DNA from: JAWXBM01 sp964602895
Lineage (GTDB): Bacteria > Pseudomonadota > Gammaproteobacteria > Xanthomonadales > SZUA-36
Direction of reading: 5' to 3'
Assembly (NCBI GenBank): GCA_964602895.1
Contig: CAZRTG010000112.1
Location: forward strand, 1 to 11,424
Length of the DNA: 11,424 nt
Shown here: positions 1 through 5,473 of the stretch, piece by piece
Layout of the letters: the number at the start of each line of letters is the position of its first letter
Position numbering within the stretch: position 1 is the first letter of the stretch
Notes under the pieces: generated by a model
The model's input: the letters and a program-made list of their open reading frames with translations, nothing else
Databases searched by the model: none
Told to the model about the DNA's origin: nothing
Program-made: the position numbers and the translations under genes

Positions 1-22
1 GAATCGGTACTCAATATCATGT

Positions 23-44
23 TGTCGGGTGGTTAAACCCGACA
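23..44. repeat. Inverted repeat upstream of the DUF4242 gene
   Basis: TGTCGGGT (23-30) and ACCCGACA (37-44) form a perfect 8-bp inverted repeat around a 6-nt loop, ending 37 bp before the DUF4242 start codon. No T-run follows, so a classical terminator is unlikely. It could be a regulator site, or a hairpin in the leader or at the 3' end of a gene lying left of the window. Function is inferred only from position. Confidence 0.4.
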
Positions 45-81
45 GACTGCTAGGTAAACCCCCCACTTGCGGAGATTTGCC

Positions 82-375
82 ATGAATACGTTTGTGATTT
101 TGCGCCGAGGCGCCTGGGAAGACGCCTCTGATCTGGAAGATGCAGCCGCTGAATCGATCCGGGTTGCCGACGAGGAAATGCCGGATCAGCTCCAGTGGAT
201 TCGCTCCTATGTTATTGAAGAAGAGGACGGCACCCTGGGCACCGTCTGCATTTACCAGGCCGAAGACGCGGATACCCTCATGGAGCATGCACAGCGCGCC
301 GGTCTGCCCGCCGATGAAATTCTGCCGGTGGTCAATACGGTGATTGTGCGTGACGACCCGAATAACGATTACTGA
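82..375 (+). CDS. DUF4242 family small protein
   Basis: This 97-residue soluble protein has no signal peptide or membrane segment. It reads as a single DUF4242 domain: a beta-strand start (FVILRR), the family-typical stretch LQWIRSYVIEEEDGTLGTVC at about residues 38-57, then CIYQAEDADTLMEHAQRAGLPADEI, resembling the conserved 'CVY.A.d...ireHa..aGfpad.i' pattern. Some members are annotated as nickel-binding (SCO4226-like), but the biochemical role is not established and I do not claim metal binding here. ATG 82 is chosen because GGAG at 71-74 lies 7 nt upstream; an in-frame TTG at 67 would add five residues without a better ribosome site. It is monocistronic here and convergent with the DUF4252 operon. 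Family assignment is fairly sure; function is unknown. Confidence 0.85.
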   Translation: MNTFVILRRGAWEDASDLEDAAAESIRVADEEMPDQLQWIRSYVIEEEDGTLGTVCIYQAEDADTLMEHAQRAGLPADEILPVVNTVIVRDDPNNDY

Positions 376-380
376 GTTCC

Positions 381-413
381 CTGGCCAAGGGTTTCGATCC
401 GTGGCCAGGCCAC
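381..413. terminator. Possible bidirectional hairpin between convergent genes
   Basis: CTGGCCA (381-387) can pair with TGGCCAG (402-408), with two further G-C pairs and a G-T pair inside. An overlapping alternative is the palindrome GTGGCC-A-GGCCAC (401-413). It sits in the 61-bp gap between the stop of the DUF4242 gene and the stop of the minus-strand DUF4252 gene, where a shared terminator is expected. There is no clear T-run on either strand, so the terminator role is an inference. Confidence 0.35.
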
Positions 414-421
414 GTGCGGTG

Positions 422-447
422 CTTTCGATTTGGCGGTTACAATCCAC
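422..447. repeat. 26-nt recurrent motif, copy 1
   Basis: CTTTCGATTTGGC, one variable base, GTTACA, two variable bases, CCAC. The same 26-nt pattern occurs in the same orientation at 10027-10052 with 23 of 26 bases identical. This copy overlaps the last codons and stop of the lipoprotein DUF4252 gene. On the minus strand it contains GTAACC followed by GCCAAATCG, similar to the GTAACC/AAATCG core in the promoter region of the sigma operon (2735-2746). Its role is unknown. Confidence 0.45.
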
Positions 448-1003
448 TGACCTGAACGTGACGGGCGCTGTCGTTGCCGATATTCAGGGCCACCATCACA
501 TTGGAAAAGTTCTGTGGACGAATCTCGCCCATCAGATTGATCATCACCACTTCCGAGTCTTCATCCATGGCCAGCAAGGTCAGGCCGAGTATGCGGTCTT
601 CCCGCATCTTCACCAGCAAATGAGTTTGTTCACCTTCTTCCTGTACCAACATTACGGGCTCCCAGCCCGATTGTTGCAATTTGCTGCGCATGCCGGCGAT
701 GCGGCTCGCTAACTTGTCGGTGTTGCGTTTGACCTCGTAAATACGGATGCGGACACCGTCCAGACTGCGTAACAGGGCCCGGGTTTCCGGCTCATCATCG
801 AGATGGGCCGCGGCAAAATGCAGCAATGTCGGGCCAATGGTGAGGGTCATGCTGTGATCCGTATCAAAAAGTCCGGGGGAATCCAGTTCGGCAAATCCTG
901 GATTGCTGCGCGGTGCCGTCATGCCGCAGCCGGATAAAATCACCGGCGACGTCATCACGCAGACCAACAAAACCGCTGCAATCATCCGGCTCCAGTCAGG
1001 CAT
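437..1003 (-). CDS. DUF4252 domain lipoprotein
   Basis: A 188-residue predicted lipoprotein: hydrophobic segment at residues 8-22, lipobox LSGC with the acylated cysteine at C26, then a DUF4252 domain at about 50-175. The domain is recognised by comparison with the neighbouring gene: both share DEPETRALL/DDPETAALL, GVRI..Y, SGWEP/SGSWEP, GEQ, GLT..A.DE and a 'INLMGEI/INIIGQL' strand. DUF4252 has no established activity. It is the last gene of the sigma/anti-sigma operon, starting 1 bp after the stop of the upstream paralogue, so translation is probably coupled. ATG 1003 has only a weak ribosome site; ATG 985 (residue 7) follows GGAG by 4 nt and would still keep the whole lipoprotein signal. 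Probably tethered to a periplasm-facing membrane leaflet; function unknown. Confidence 0.85.
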   Translation of the reverse strand: MPDWSRMIAAVLLVCVMTSPVILSGCGMTAPRSNPGFAELDSPGLFDTDHSMTLTIGPTLLHFAAAHLDDEPETRALLRSLDGVRIRIYEVKRNTDKLASRIAGMRSKLQQSGWEPVMLVQEEGEQTHLLVKMREDRILGLTLLAMDEDSEVVMINLMGEIRPQNFSNVMVALNIGNDSARHVQVSGL

Positions 1004-1004
1004 A

Positions 1005-1559
1005 TCAATTCAGGCCCAGGTTTGCATCGAGGTCGATATCGAAATTTTCCATCACCTTGCCCAGCTGTGCAGGGTCGAGTTGGCCAATGATATTGATGAA
1101 CACCGCTTCTTCTTCGTCCACCGCCATCACCGTCAGGCCTTCCATGACATCGCCGCTGAGCTTGATAAAAATCTGTGCCTGTTCACCCGCTTCGTTGACC
1201 TGCACGATGGGCTCCCAGCTACCGCTCTGCAACAGGCTCTTGACCTGACTGACTTTCTGCAGGGCAGCATCCGGCTGCCCGTCTATCGAATAGACATTGA
1301 TCCTCACGCCCTTGAGCTTGTCCAGCAGGGCGGCCGTTTCCGGGTCATCCTTGGTCATGCCACCGACAAACTTCAGAATGGAACCGCCCAGGTTGATCAT
1401 CACCTTGGGCTCGCCGTATACGCTTTGTAACTCACCAAAATCCACGTATCCCGGTAAGTCTTTCAAGGCATCTTCCTGGGCCATGACGGGCAGGCTCAAC
1501 AGCAAGCCCAAGAGGGCGGCCCATACAGTGGCCGGACTGATATTCATCCCATATTTCAT
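1005..1559 (-). CDS. DUF4252 domain periplasmic protein
   Basis: A 184-residue protein with a Sec signal peptide (hydrophobic core about 11-24, likely cleavage after VMA, residue 27) and one DUF4252 domain at about 50-175. It is clearly paralogous to the following lipoprotein gene through the motifs DDPETAALL, GVRINVY, SGSWEP, GEQ, GLTVMAVDE and INIIGQL. It lacks a lipobox cysteine, so it should be soluble in the periplasm. The start overlaps the anti-sigma stop as ATGA, and AAGGAG lies 8 nt upstream, a strong ribosome site. Position third in an ECF sigma/anti-sigma operon suggests it is a target, sensor or modulator of that signalling pathway; this is inference from context only. Confidence 0.87.
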   Translation of the reverse strand: MKYGMNISPATVWAALLGLLLSLPVMAQEDALKDLPGYVDFGELQSVYGEPKVMINLGGSILKFVGGMTKDDPETAALLDKLKGVRINVYSIDGQPDAALQKVSQVKSLLQSGSWEPIVQVNEAGEQAQIFIKLSGDVMEGLTVMAVDEEEAVFINIIGQLDPAQLGKVMENFDIDLDANLGLN

Positions 1560-2227
1560 GCGTTTCGCTCCTTGTTGAATTCCATCTGCTCCCGCAGGGT
1601 CCGGATCATGTTTTCATTGATGTTTTGCTGCATTTCGCTGTTCACCGTCTGGCCTATTTCCAGGCTGGTTTTGCGGCCTATTTTGCCCAGATATGCAAAG
1701 ACCACCGCCAACTCCCGCTGAGCTTCCTGCAGCTCGGCTGCGGTAGGCTCGGTCACCCCGGCCGTCGCAGGCGCCGTCTGCTCGACCGGTGCCGCCTGCC
1801 ACAGATTCAGCACAATGACGGCCAGTGGAATGGCCGCTAAAGCGGTAATCCAGGCGGGCCGGAACCAGCCTGACCGTGAGACTGGCCATGATGACACCCA
1901 TGATTTTGGCCAAAATGCCGGGTGACTTTTTTTGCCCTGTTCCGCCGGTATGCTGGCCAGCTTGCGGCGCAAACTGGCCGGTGCCCGCTGCAGCGGAATG
2001 GCTTCCAGGGCCTGTTGCAGTTGGTAGGCGTCGACAATGGCTTGCGCCAAAGCACGGTCCTGTCCGGCCGCTGTCTTCAGTTGTTCAGCCTGTTCATTAT
2101 CCAGTTCTCCATCCAACAGGGCGTTGATCTGCTCTTCCCAATTCGGATTGCCGGCCGGATTGCTGGCCTGATCGCTGGCCGGATGATTGGCCGATGAATG
2201 GGCTGGCGACTCCGGGTTTTTGTTCAT
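1556..2227 (-). CDS. Anti-sigma factor-like one-pass membrane protein
   Basis: A 223-residue protein encoded directly after, and overlapping (ATGA) with, an ECF sigma factor. Residues 29-50 (EEQINALLDGELDNEQAEQL) resemble the start of RseA- and zinc-finger-type anti-sigma domains, which bind sigma in the cytoplasm. There is no HxxxCxxC motif, so it would not be a ZAS-type zinc protein. One membrane segment is visible at about 126-143 (WITALAAIPLAVIVLNLW). The periplasmic tail (144-223) contains a Pro/Ala/Thr linker, then a charged, probably helical stretch at 162-223. The N-terminus has a low-complexity region (SSANHPASDQASNPAGNPN) from a 12-bp repeat. GGAGGT 6 nt before ATG is a strong ribosome site. 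The anti-sigma role is inferred from topology and gene order. Confidence 0.8.
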   Translation of the reverse strand: MNKNPESPAHSSANHPASDQASNPAGNPNWEEQINALLDGELDNEQAEQLKTAAGQDRALAQAIVDAYQLQQALEAIPLQRAPASLRRKLASIPAEQGKKSHPAFWPKSWVSSWPVSRSGWFRPAWITALAAIPLAVIVLNLWQAAPVEQTAPATAGVTEPTAAELQEAQRELAVVFAYLGKIGRKTSLEIGQTVNSEMQQNINENMIRTLREQMEFNKERNA

Positions 2228-2709
2228 GGTCTGACCTCCGCGAGTTCTTCGCGCAGTTGTTTGCGTGCCCGATGCAGGTATACCTTGACCTGCGACAGGC
2301 TCAGTTCCAGGGTATCGGCCACTTCCTCGTAGCTGTTCTGCTGCACATCCCGCAACACCACCAGGGAACGGTAGGGCTCACCCAACCGTTCAATCGAGTG
2401 CTGCAGCCACTGCCCCAACTCCGAATGTTCTGCCCCCTGCTGCGGACCATCGGCCACAGACGCCTGCCAATCACCCAACTCTTCACTGGGTTTGCGTTGT
2501 CGTATTCGATCCAGGCAGCCATTGCGAACCACTTTCATCAACCAGGCCCGGACCTTGGCCGGATCGATGGCATCCTGTTGATTCCACAGTTTCATAAAAG
2601 ACTCCTGGCAAACGTCTTCCGCCTCAGCCGCATCTTTGAGCAGATAGCGGGCCAAAGACCAAGCCTGATCCTGGTACGCCTCTACCCATTGCCGAAAGAT
2701 TCTGCTCAT
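2224..2709 (-). CDS. ECF-type RNA polymerase sigma factor
   Basis: A 161-residue sigma-70 family protein of the extracytoplasmic-function type, containing only regions 2 and 4. Region 2 spans about 5-73 with the conserved DAAEAEDVCQESFMKLW block (26-42) and the DNA-melting/-10 recognition segment ending LMKVVRNGCLDRIRQRK. A short linker (74-100) leads to region 4 at about 101-155, with the helix-turn-helix SYEEVADTLELSLSQVKVYL and the RARKQLREEL tail. Length and domain content are normal for ECF sigmas. It is the first gene of a four-gene operon with its putative anti-sigma and two DUF4252 proteins, the classic autoregulated arrangement. No Shine-Dalgarno sequence precedes ATG 2709, unlike the next two genes of the operon, so leaderless translation is possible. 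I cannot assign the ECF group or name it rpoE. Confidence 0.93.
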   Translation of the reverse strand: MSRIFRQWVEAYQDQAWSLARYLLKDAAEAEDVCQESFMKLWNQQDAIDPAKVRAWLMKVVRNGCLDRIRQRKPSEELGDWQASVADGPQQGAEHSELGQWLQHSIERLGEPYRSLVVLRDVQQNSYEEVADTLELSLSQVKVYLHRARKQLREELAEVRP

Positions 2710-2712
2710 GTA

Positions 2713-2764
2713 TAAAGCTTAAACGCACGGGCGACGATTTGGTTACAGTTCCGGGCCAAATCGT
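2713..2764 (-). promoter_or_regulatory. Candidate ECF promoter and inverted repeat of the sigma operon
   Basis: Reading the minus strand toward the sigma gene, GTAACC (2746-2741) is followed after 15 nt by CGTT (2725-2722), which resembles ECF-type -35/-10 pairs such as the GTAACC-N16-CGAA reported for Caulobacter SigF. Transcription would start only a few bases before ATG 2709, fitting the absence of a ribosome site. The -35-like element lies in a perfect 9-bp inverted repeat: ACGATTTGG (2734-2742) and CCAAATCGT (2756-2764), 13 nt apart. Two copies of GAGTCCGGA follow at 2777 and 2788. Autoregulation is the usual pattern for such operons, but this assignment is by eye. Confidence 0.4.
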
Positions 2765-2880
2765 GTTCCGGCTGGCGAGTCCGGAAGGAGTCCGGACAGG
2801 CACAAATCGCACTGCTCAGACCCAAGTTTGGGCTGATTCACAAAAAAAACCTCAATTCAGGGCTATTTAAGTCCTTTTCC

Positions 2881-2909
2881 CTTGAAACGGTTCACCGATA
2901 ACCCCAACT
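2881..2909 (+). promoter_or_regulatory. Sigma-32 heat-shock promoter of groES-groEL
   Basis: CTTGAA (2881-2886) and CCCCAACT (2902-2909) are separated by 15 nt. The known E. coli groE promoter has CTTGAA, 15 nt, CCCCATTT, so both elements and the spacing match almost exactly. This predicts heat-shock induction through RpoH, with a start near 2915 and a leader of about 165 nt before groES. I see no CIRCE repeat, so HrcA control is not indicated. Confidence 0.85.
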
Positions 2910-2915
2910 GCTGTC

Positions 2916-3080
2916 ACAGGCTGTACCGCAAACCGAAACCCCGGGATACAAGTCCGGGTATTGGAAGATAACCAAAAGAGGGTTTTGGTTGGGGGGTACA
3001 GACAAACTCAAGTCCGGCCGGTTCTGTCGGTCGGAATTACTGACTTAACTTAATGAAACATGAATTTGGGAGATTCTGAA
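2916..3080 (+). promoter_or_regulatory. Hairpin-rich 5' leader of groES
   Basis: The predicted groES leader is about 165 nt. It holds three inverted repeats: CCCGG/CCGGG at 2940-2944 and 2954-2958; AACCAAAA (2970-2977) with TTTTGGTT (2983-2990), a perfect 8-bp stem with a GAGGG loop; and TCCGGCCG (3013-3020) with CGGTCGGA (3028-3035), 8 bp including one G-T pair. CAAGTCCGG occurs twice (2949 and 3009). The groES ribosome site GGGAG is at 3068-3072. No open frame of interest is present. A regulatory role, such as mRNA stability or temperature response, is speculation. Confidence 0.45.
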
Positions 3081-3371
3081 ATGAAACTTCGTCCTTTGCA
3101 TGATCGCGTGATCGTGAAACGCCTTGAGGAAGAAAAGCTGTCAGCTGGCGGCATCGTTATTCCTGACAGCGCAGCTGAGAAACCCATTCGCGGCAAAGTG
3201 TTGTCGGTAGGTAAGGGTAAAATTCTGGAAAATGGTGAGACCCGTAAGCTGGATGTCAAAAAAGGCGACACGGTGCTATTCGGTAAATACTCCGGCACAG
3301 AAGTCAAAGTGGATAATGAGGAACTCCTTGTTATGCGCGAAGACGACATCATGGCTGTGATCGAAGACTGA
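3081..3371 (+). CDS. groS: Co-chaperonin GroES (Hsp10)
   Basis: This 96-residue protein is the heptameric lid of the GroEL chaperonin chamber and acts in the cytoplasm. The sequence shows the family start KLRPLHDRVIVKR, the mobile loop at about 16-33 with the hydrophobic tripeptide IVI (25-27) that contacts GroEL apical domains, and the C-terminal strand pattern VDNEELLVMREDDIMAVIED. Length is normal (E. coli 97). ATG 3081 is chosen because GGGAG lies 8 nt upstream and the protein begins at the conserved MKLRPLHD; an ATG at 3060 would add seven non-conserved residues. It is the first gene of the groE operon, 86 bp before groEL, under the sigma-32 promoter at 2881-2909. Confidence 0.98.
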   Translation: MKLRPLHDRVIVKRLEEEKLSAGGIVIPDSAAEKPIRGKVLSVGKGKILENGETRKLDVKKGDTVLFGKYSGTEVKVDNEELLVMREDDIMAVIED

Positions 3372-3414
3372 TCGGTATCCGTTACAGCAGATCAACCACA
3401 ACCCCTATTTGTCA

Positions 3415-3433
3415 GTGAAGTGCAAAACTTCAC
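3415..3433 (+). promoter_or_regulatory. Intercistronic hairpin between groES and groEL
   Basis: GTGAAGT (3415-3421) and ACTTCAC (3427-3433) form a perfect 7-bp stem with a GCAAA loop, 11 nt before the groEL ribosome site GAGGAA (3445-3450). There is no T-run, so it should not stop transcription. It may protect or balance the groEL message; that role is inferred. Confidence 0.4.
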
Positions 3434-3457
3434 GCAACGAACTCGAGGAATAATTCT

Positions 3458-5104
3458 ATGAGCGCAAAAGAAGTAAGATTCGGCGAAGACGCCCGCAGCA
3501 AAATGCTGAAGGGTGTTAACGTTCTGGCCAACGCCGTCAAGGTTACGCTGGGCCCCAAGGGTCGCAACGTGGTTCTGGACAAGAGTTTTGGCGCCCCTAC
3601 CATCACCAAGGACGGCGTATCTGTTGCCAAGGAAATCGAGCTTGAGGACAAGTTCGAGAACATGGGCGCACAGATGGTCAAGGAAGTCGCTTCCAAGACG
3701 TCTGACATCGCCGGCGATGGCACCACCACAGCTACCGTACTGGCTCAAGCCATACTGAGAGAAGGCATGAAAGCCGTTGCGGCTGGCATGAACCCCATGG
3801 ACCTGAAGCGCGGTATCGACAGAGCAGTCGTTGAAGCGGTTGCAGCACTGAAAGCACAATCCACACCGTGCACCGACAACAGCGCCATTGCACAGGTCGG
3901 CACCATCTCTGCCAACTCGGATGAAGAAATTGGCCAGATCATTGCTGAGGCAATGGAAAAAGTGGGCAAGGAAGGCGTCATCACCGTTGAAGACGGTTCC
4001 GGCCTGGCCAACGAACTGGACGTAGTTGAAGGTATGCAATTTGATCGTGGCTATTTGTCACCGTATTTCATCAATGACCAGCAGACCATGAGTGTAGAGC
4101 TGGAACAGCCTTACATCCTGCTGTTCGACAAAAAGATCAGCAACGTACGTGACATGCTACCGATCCTCGAAGGCGTAGCCAAATCCGGCCGCTCGCTGTT
4201 GATCATTGCTGAAGATGTGGAAGGCGAAGCTCTGGCTACCCTGGTAGTCAACACCATTCGCGGTATCGTCAAGGTTGCTGCGGTTAAAGCCCCCGGTTTC
4301 GGCGATCGTCGCAAAGCCATGCTGGAAGACATCGCCGTTCTGACCGGTGGTACCGTGATTTCTGAAGAAATCGGCCTGAGCCTGGAAAAAGCCACGCTGG
4401 ACAATCTGGGTTCTGCCAAGAAGATCAGCATCACCAAGGAAAACACCACCGTCATTGATGGTGCTGGTGACAGCGCGCAGATTGAAGGCCGCGTGAAGCA
4501 GATCCGTGCCCAGATCGAAGAATCCTCTTCCGATTATGACCGTGAAAAACTGCAGGAACGCGTAGCCAAGCTGGCTGGCGGTGTTGCGGTTATCAAGGTT
4601 GGCGCAGCTACCGAAGTGGAAATGAAAGAGAAGAAAGCCCGTGTCGAAGACGCGCTGCACGCTACCCGTGCTGCGGTTGAAGAAGGCGTGGTTCCTGGTG
4701 GTGGCGTAGCGCTGATTCGTGCGCTGGCCAAGATCGAAAAGCTGAAAGGCCTCAACGAAGACCAGAACGTCGGTATCACCATTGCCCGTCGTGCCATGAC
4801 CGAGCCTTTGCGTCAGATCGTTGCCAACGCCGGTGACGAACCTTCCGTGGTTCTGAACAAGGTGGCTGAAGGCAAGGGTAACTTCGGTTACAACGCCGCT
4901 ACCGCTGAATACGTGGACATGATCAAGGCCGGTATTCTGGATCCCACCAAGGTGGTTCGTACGGCCCTGCAGCATGCGGCATCCATCGCTGGCCTGATGA
5001 TCACCACTGAAGCCATGATCGCTGAAGCACCCAAGGAAGAAGGCCATGGCCATGGTGGCGGACCGGATATGGGTGGTATGGGCGGCATGGGCGGCATGAT
5101 GTAA
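3458..5104 (+). CDS. groL: Chaperonin GroEL (Hsp60)
   Basis: This 548-residue protein is the ATP-dependent double-ring folding chamber that works with GroES. It has the full family pattern: KVTLGPKGRNVVLDKSFG near residue 28, the nucleotide-binding DGTTT at 87-91, the apical-domain sequence FDRGYLSPYF near 195, the chaperonin signature AAVEEGVVPGGG near 404, and the Gly-Met-rich C-terminus ending MGGMGGMGGMM. Length equals E. coli GroEL (548). GAGGAA precedes the ATG by 7 nt. The tail has a small His-Gly insert (EGHGHGGGPD) before the GGM repeats. It is the only groEL in the window and is followed by a strong terminator. No truncation or missing catalytic residue is seen. Confidence 0.99.
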   Translation: MSAKEVRFGEDARSKMLKGVNVLANAVKVTLGPKGRNVVLDKSFGAPTITKDGVSVAKEIELEDKFENMGAQMVKEVASKTSDIAGDGTTTATVLAQAILREGMKAVAAGMNPMDLKRGIDRAVVEAVAALKAQSTPCTDNSAIAQVGTISANSDEEIGQIIAEAMEKVGKEGVITVEDGSGLANELDVVEGMQFDRGYLSPYFINDQQTMSVELEQPYILLFDKKISNVRDMLPILEGVAKSGRSLLIIAEDVEGEALATLVVNTIRGIVKVAAVKAPGFGDRRKAMLEDIAVLTGGTVISEEIGLSLEKATLDNLGSAKKISITKENTTVIDGAGDSAQIEGRVKQIRAQIEESSSDYDREKLQERVAKLAGGVAVIKVGAATEVEMKEKKARVEDALHATRAAVEEGVVPGGGVALIRALAKIEKLKGLNEDQNVGITIARRAMTEPLRQIVANAGDEPSVVLNKVAEGKGNFGYNAATAEYVDMIKAGILDPTKVVRTALQHAASIAGLMITTEAMIAEAPKEEGHGHGGGPDMGGMGGMGGMM

Positions 5105-5153
5105 AAACAGCTTGCTGTTTTGCCAACCCGTTTGAGTATTTACCAACTCAAAC
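5104..5153 (+). repeat. Two hairpins directly after the groEL stop
   Basis: AAAACAGC (5104-5111) and GCTGTTTT (5114-5121) form a perfect 8-bp inverted repeat starting on the last base of the stop codon. GTTTGAGT (5130-5137) and ACTCAAAC (5146-5153) form another perfect 8-bp stem with an 8-nt loop. They precede the main terminator and may block 3' exonuclease decay of the groEL message; the role is inferred. Confidence 0.5.
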
Positions 5154-5171
5154 AACTGCGTTAGTTCTGAG

Positions 5172-5202
5172 AAACCCCACTTCGGTGGGGTTTTTCTTTT
5201 TT
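5172..5202 (+). terminator. Rho-independent terminator of groES-groEL
   Basis: AAACCCCAC (5172-5180), a TTCG tetraloop (5181-5184) and GTGGGGTTT (5185-5193) form a perfect 9-bp stem, followed by a T-rich tail TTCTTTTTTC. This is a textbook intrinsic terminator 67 bp after the groEL stop. Confidence 0.93.
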
Positions 5203-5208
5203 CGGCCT

Positions 5209-5332
5209 GTCCCGGATAGTGGCTGCGCCACTTCCGGGATGACGGTTAGATAGTGGCTGCGCCACTTCCGGGATGACGGTCGGATCGCGACAACGGCGCG
5301 ATCCCGGAACGGGCAGTACCCGTATCCGGGAT
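5209..5332. repeat. REP-like palindromic repeat cluster after groEL
   Basis: A 32-bp unit occurs twice in tandem with a 34-bp period (5215-5246 and 5249-5280). Each holds the hairpin AGTGGC-TGC-GCCACT followed by TCCGGGATGACGGT; in the first, CCCGGA (5211-5216) pairs with TCCGGG (5233-5238) to extend the stem. Next, GGATCGCG (5282-5289) pairs with CGCGATCC (5297-5304). Last, ATCCCGGA (5301-5308) pairs with TCCGGGAT (5325-5332), with inner ACGGG/CCCGT, nearly 13 bp. All share the TCCGGGAT/ATCCCGGA arm. This looks like a REP/BIME-type intergenic mobile palindrome group rather than a gene. Confidence 0.75.
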
Positions 5333-5473
5333 CATGGCACCAAACTTATGTTGGCTGAGTCCAGGAAACCACTTTGAATGGTTGTGGTCTCCTATTGGGG
5401 TAACTCAACCGGATTACGTGGGCATGGATATGTTATTTTTTGACCGGGTAATCTTTTGTTCAGGAAAACCAAA

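Noticed and set aside
903..1430. 175-residue plus-strand frame opposite the DUF4252 genes
   Set aside because: It spans two well-supported minus-strand genes and their junction; composition is His/Gln-rich as expected from a shadow frame.
2821..2832. CCCAAGTTTGGG palindrome as an operator
   Set aside because: Only 5 paired bases; too short to support a call.
3060..3080. Upstream ATG 3060 as the groES start
   Set aside because: It would place the GGGAG ribosome site inside the gene and add seven residues absent from the conserved family N-terminus.
4157..5155. 332-residue open frame antisense to groEL
   Set aside because: It is the mirror of the strongly codon-biased groEL gene; no ribosome site or recognisable domain. 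Another long antisense frame at 3392-4039 is rejected for the same reason.
5209..5332. CRISPR array
   Set aside because: Only two tandem 32-bp copies with a 2-bp gap and no unique spacers; the units are self-complementary palindromes, as in REP-type elements.
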